Shown piece by piece: positions 5,763 through 7,044 of a stretch of 7,044 nt of DNA. The notes beneath the pieces are model-generated. The model was not told the DNA's origin. It saw nothing but the letters and a program-made list of their open reading frames with translations, and searched no databases. The position numbers and the translations under genes are program-made. Numbering within the stretch: the stretch's first letter is position 1; every line of letters begins with the position of its first letter. The stretch comes from an uncultured Lachnospiraceae bacterium. Its GTDB lineage: Bacteria > Bacillota > Clostridia > Lachnospirales > Lachnospiraceae. Location: assembly GCA_947174985.1 (NCBI GenBank), contig CAMWLB010000160.1, positions 1 through 7,044 on the forward strand. Direction: 5' to 3'.

Positions 5763-6002
5763 ATGGGAGCACTGAAGATTATTTTAACGATACTTTTTAT
5801 TATTGTATGTATAGCGCTTGTAGTGCTGGTATTGATGCAGGAAGTAAAGTAAGCAGGACTCGGAGCCATCAGTGGCGCGGCAGAGACCTACTGGGGCAAG
5901 AATAAAGGACGTTCCATGGAAGGACAGTTGGTGAAGATTACCAAGATATTGGCAGTATCCTTTATCCTGCTTGCGGTCATACTGAATCTTAACGTATTTT
6001 AA
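5763..6002 (+). pseudogene. secG: secG, preprotein translocase subunit SecG, interrupted by an in-frame TAA
   Basis: The frame from 5763 spans 79 codons, the usual SecG length. SecG is a two-helix membrane protein that assists the SecYE export channel. The first helix is residues 5-25 (KIILTILFIIVCIALVVLVLM). After a TAA at codon 30 (5850-5852) the same frame continues as AGLGAISGAAETYWGKNKGR, then the second helix near 60-79 (ILAVSFILLAVILNLNVF), ending at TAA 6000-6002. In relatives this turn reads QEGKSAGLG or QEGKQxGLG. Here it reads QEVK-stop-AGLG, so two neighbouring positions differ from the family (G28V and S or Q to stop), with no frameshift. AAAGGAAAG precedes the ATG at 5-base spacing. 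As written the product would be a 29-residue single helix. SecG is dispensable in several bacteria, so real loss is possible, but a sequence error is equally plausible. Confidence 0.85.
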
Positions 6003-6014
6003 TGAGTTTAAGAG

Positions 6015-6046
6015 AAAGCACTCTTTACAAAAAGAGTGCTTTTTTT
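6015..6046 (+). terminator. Strong rho-independent terminator after secG
   Basis: AAAGCACTCTTT (6015-6026) and AAAGAGTGCTTT (6031-6042) pair perfectly over 12 bases around ACAA, followed by TTTT. It separates secG from rnr, so rnr must be served by read-through or by a promoter I cannot identify between 6047 and 6083. Confidence 0.9.
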
Positions 6047-6083
6047 AACGCAGTATCACGGGAAGATTGATTATAGTGCATAG

Positions 6084-6995
6084 ATGGGTATAAGAATGAT
6101 AAAGAAAGCAGATGAGAAACGAAAAAAGGTAATATGCAGCCTGATGGAGGACGAGATGTACGTCCCGATGAAGGAGAAGGAGCTTGCCATACTCCTGCAG
6201 GTGCAGGAGAGCGACAGACCTGAATTGAAAAGGCTTTTGGAGGAATTGGTTTCGGAGGGCAGGCTGGACAGAACGGCAAGGGGAAAGTATGTCAAAGGAA
6301 GCGGCAGAAAGAAAGCGCCGCTTACCGGTACTTTTATCAGCAATGCCAAAGGCTTTGGCTTTGTGGAGATAGAGGGCTGGGAACAAGATTTGTTCATTCC
6401 CAAAGAGATGGTGAATGGCGCCTTTCACAAGGATACGGTCGAAGTGGAGGTGCTTTCGGAGAGTGGCGGCAGACGCAGGGAGGCGCGGATAGTCCGCATT
6501 GTAGAGCATGGCATGAATCGGATTGTGGGCACCTATGAGAAGGTGTCAAAGTTTGGGTTTGTCAGACCTGACAATGCAAAGCTGGCGGACGATATTTTTG
6601 TGCCGGACGAGCGTTCCAAGGGTGCTGTCACAGGGCATAAGGTAGTGGTGGAAATCACGGAATACGGAAAGGGAAACAAAAGCCCCGAGGGCAAAGTGGT
6701 AGAGATTCTCGGTCATGCCAATGACCCGGGCGTCGATATTATGTCCATCGTCAAGGGCTATGAGCTGCCTTGTGAATTTTCCGAGAAGCTGCTGCATCAG
6801 GCGGAACGCGTGGCAAAGCCGGTCAGCGAGGCGGATATGGCGGGCAGGAAGGATTTGCGGGAAATGCTCTGCGTAACCATAGACGGGGAGGACGCTAAGG
6901 ATTTGGACGATGCGGTGAGCATTGGCTACGACGAGGCTTTGGAGCAGTATCGTAGGGTGGTGCATATTGCGTATGTGAGAAATTATGTGCAGTAA
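6084..6995 (+). CDS. rnr: Ribonuclease R (RNase R / VacB), N-terminal part, ended by a premature stop
   Basis: RNase R is a processive 3'-to-5' exoribonuclease that degrades structured RNA and works with tmRNA-SmpB in quality control. Relatives are about 700 residues or more; here a TAA ends the frame after 303. Visible parts are an N-terminal winged-helix segment (about 1-75), cold-shock domain 1 (about 80-145, with GFGFVEI), cold-shock domain 2 (about 148-210, with KFGFV) and the start of the RNB catalytic domain. The four metal-binding aspartates in IDGEDAKDLDD are present as D267, D273, D275 and D276. Beyond them the sequence departs from the family: the invariant VHIAD reads VHIAY (Y297), and R299 stands where S or T is usual. 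The start could be 6084 or the ATG at 6096 (MIKKADEKRKK); neither has a strong ribosome binding site. The secG-rnr order is standard in Firmicutes, where smpB usually follows. The truncated product would lack most of the RNB domain and the S1 domain. Confidence 0.9.
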   Translation: MGIRMIKKADEKRKKVICSLMEDEMYVPMKEKELAILLQVQESDRPELKRLLEELVSEGRLDRTARGKYVKGSGRKKAPLTGTFISNAKGFGFVEIEGWEQDLFIPKEMVNGAFHKDTVEVEVLSESGGRRREARIVRIVEHGMNRIVGTYEKVSKFGFVRPDNAKLADDIFVPDERSKGAVTGHKVVVEITEYGKGNKSPEGKVVEILGHANDPGVDIMSIVKGYELPCEFSEKLLHQAERVAKPVSEADMAGRKDLREMLCVTIDGEDAKDLDDAVSIGYDEALEQYRRVVHIAYVRNYVQ

Positions 6996-7044
6996 AATTC
7001 GTCGCTTGACAGTGAGGCAAAGTAGATAGGAACCAGCGTGTATC
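6996..7044 (+). pseudogene. rnr: In-frame continuation of rnr beyond the premature stop, running off the window
   Basis: With the frame unchanged, the sequence reads NSSLDSEAK, stop (TAG at 7023-7025), IGTSVY. This aligns without gaps to the RNase R segment that runs roughly QENSALDREALKRGTSVY. The missing E is the TAA at 6993-6995 and the second stop falls on the K or E before R-G-T-S. Frame and spacing are intact, so substitutions rather than insertions explain the break. Confidence 0.75.

Noticed and set aside
5763..7025. Reassigned stop codons (TAA and TAG read as an amino acid) to explain the breaks in secG and rnr.
   Set aside because: trkA ends at TAG, trkH and the transposase end at TAA, and each stop falls exactly at the family's normal C-terminus. 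A genome-wide recoding would extend those proteins, so it does not fit.

Overview
The window looks like a chromosomal segment of a Gram-positive anaerobe of the Clostridia, most likely Lachnospiraceae. The reasons are strong AGGAGG-type ribosome binding sites, sigma-A-type promoters with 17-base spacers, moderate GC, protein sequences that read like that family, and the secG-rnr gene order typical of Firmicutes. This placement is by recognition only; no search was run.

Layout, left to right. Bases 1-56 hold the last codons of an unidentified plus-strand gene, followed by a terminator. Bases 297-1420 hold a minus-strand two-gene operon: an ECF-type sigma factor and, overlapping it by ATGA, a single-pass membrane protein that looks like its anti-sigma partner, with a possible GerMN-like outer domain. 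It has its own terminator (228-269) and a candidate promoter (1495-1525). Bases 1631-2703 hold an insertion sequence with an intact IS481/IS3-like DDE transposase on the minus strand. It sits between the sigma operon and the divergent trk operon. From 2733 on everything is on the plus strand: a good promoter, then trkA and trkH, which together encode a Trk/Ktr-type potassium uptake system (TrkA the cytoplasmic RCK gating subunit, TrkH the membrane channel). A second good promoter at 5642-5670 drives secG (protein-export channel subunit), followed by a strong terminator and rnr (RNase R), which runs off the right edge.

Three things deserve attention. First, the transposase start region can fold into a long nested stem-loop that would bury its ribosome binding site and abut its start codon, a design known to protect some IS elements from read-through transcription. 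Second, secG has an in-frame TAA at codon 30, with recognisable SecG sequence continuing in the same frame. Third, rnr has two in-frame stops and several substitutions at normally invariant positions within its last roughly 75 bases, again without any frameshift. Most of these lesions can be explained as G-to-T / C-to-A changes, which points to sequence error from oxidised template or a low-quality contig end at least as much as to real gene decay. I see no previously undescribed defence or mobile system, and no CRISPR, tRNA or rRNA.
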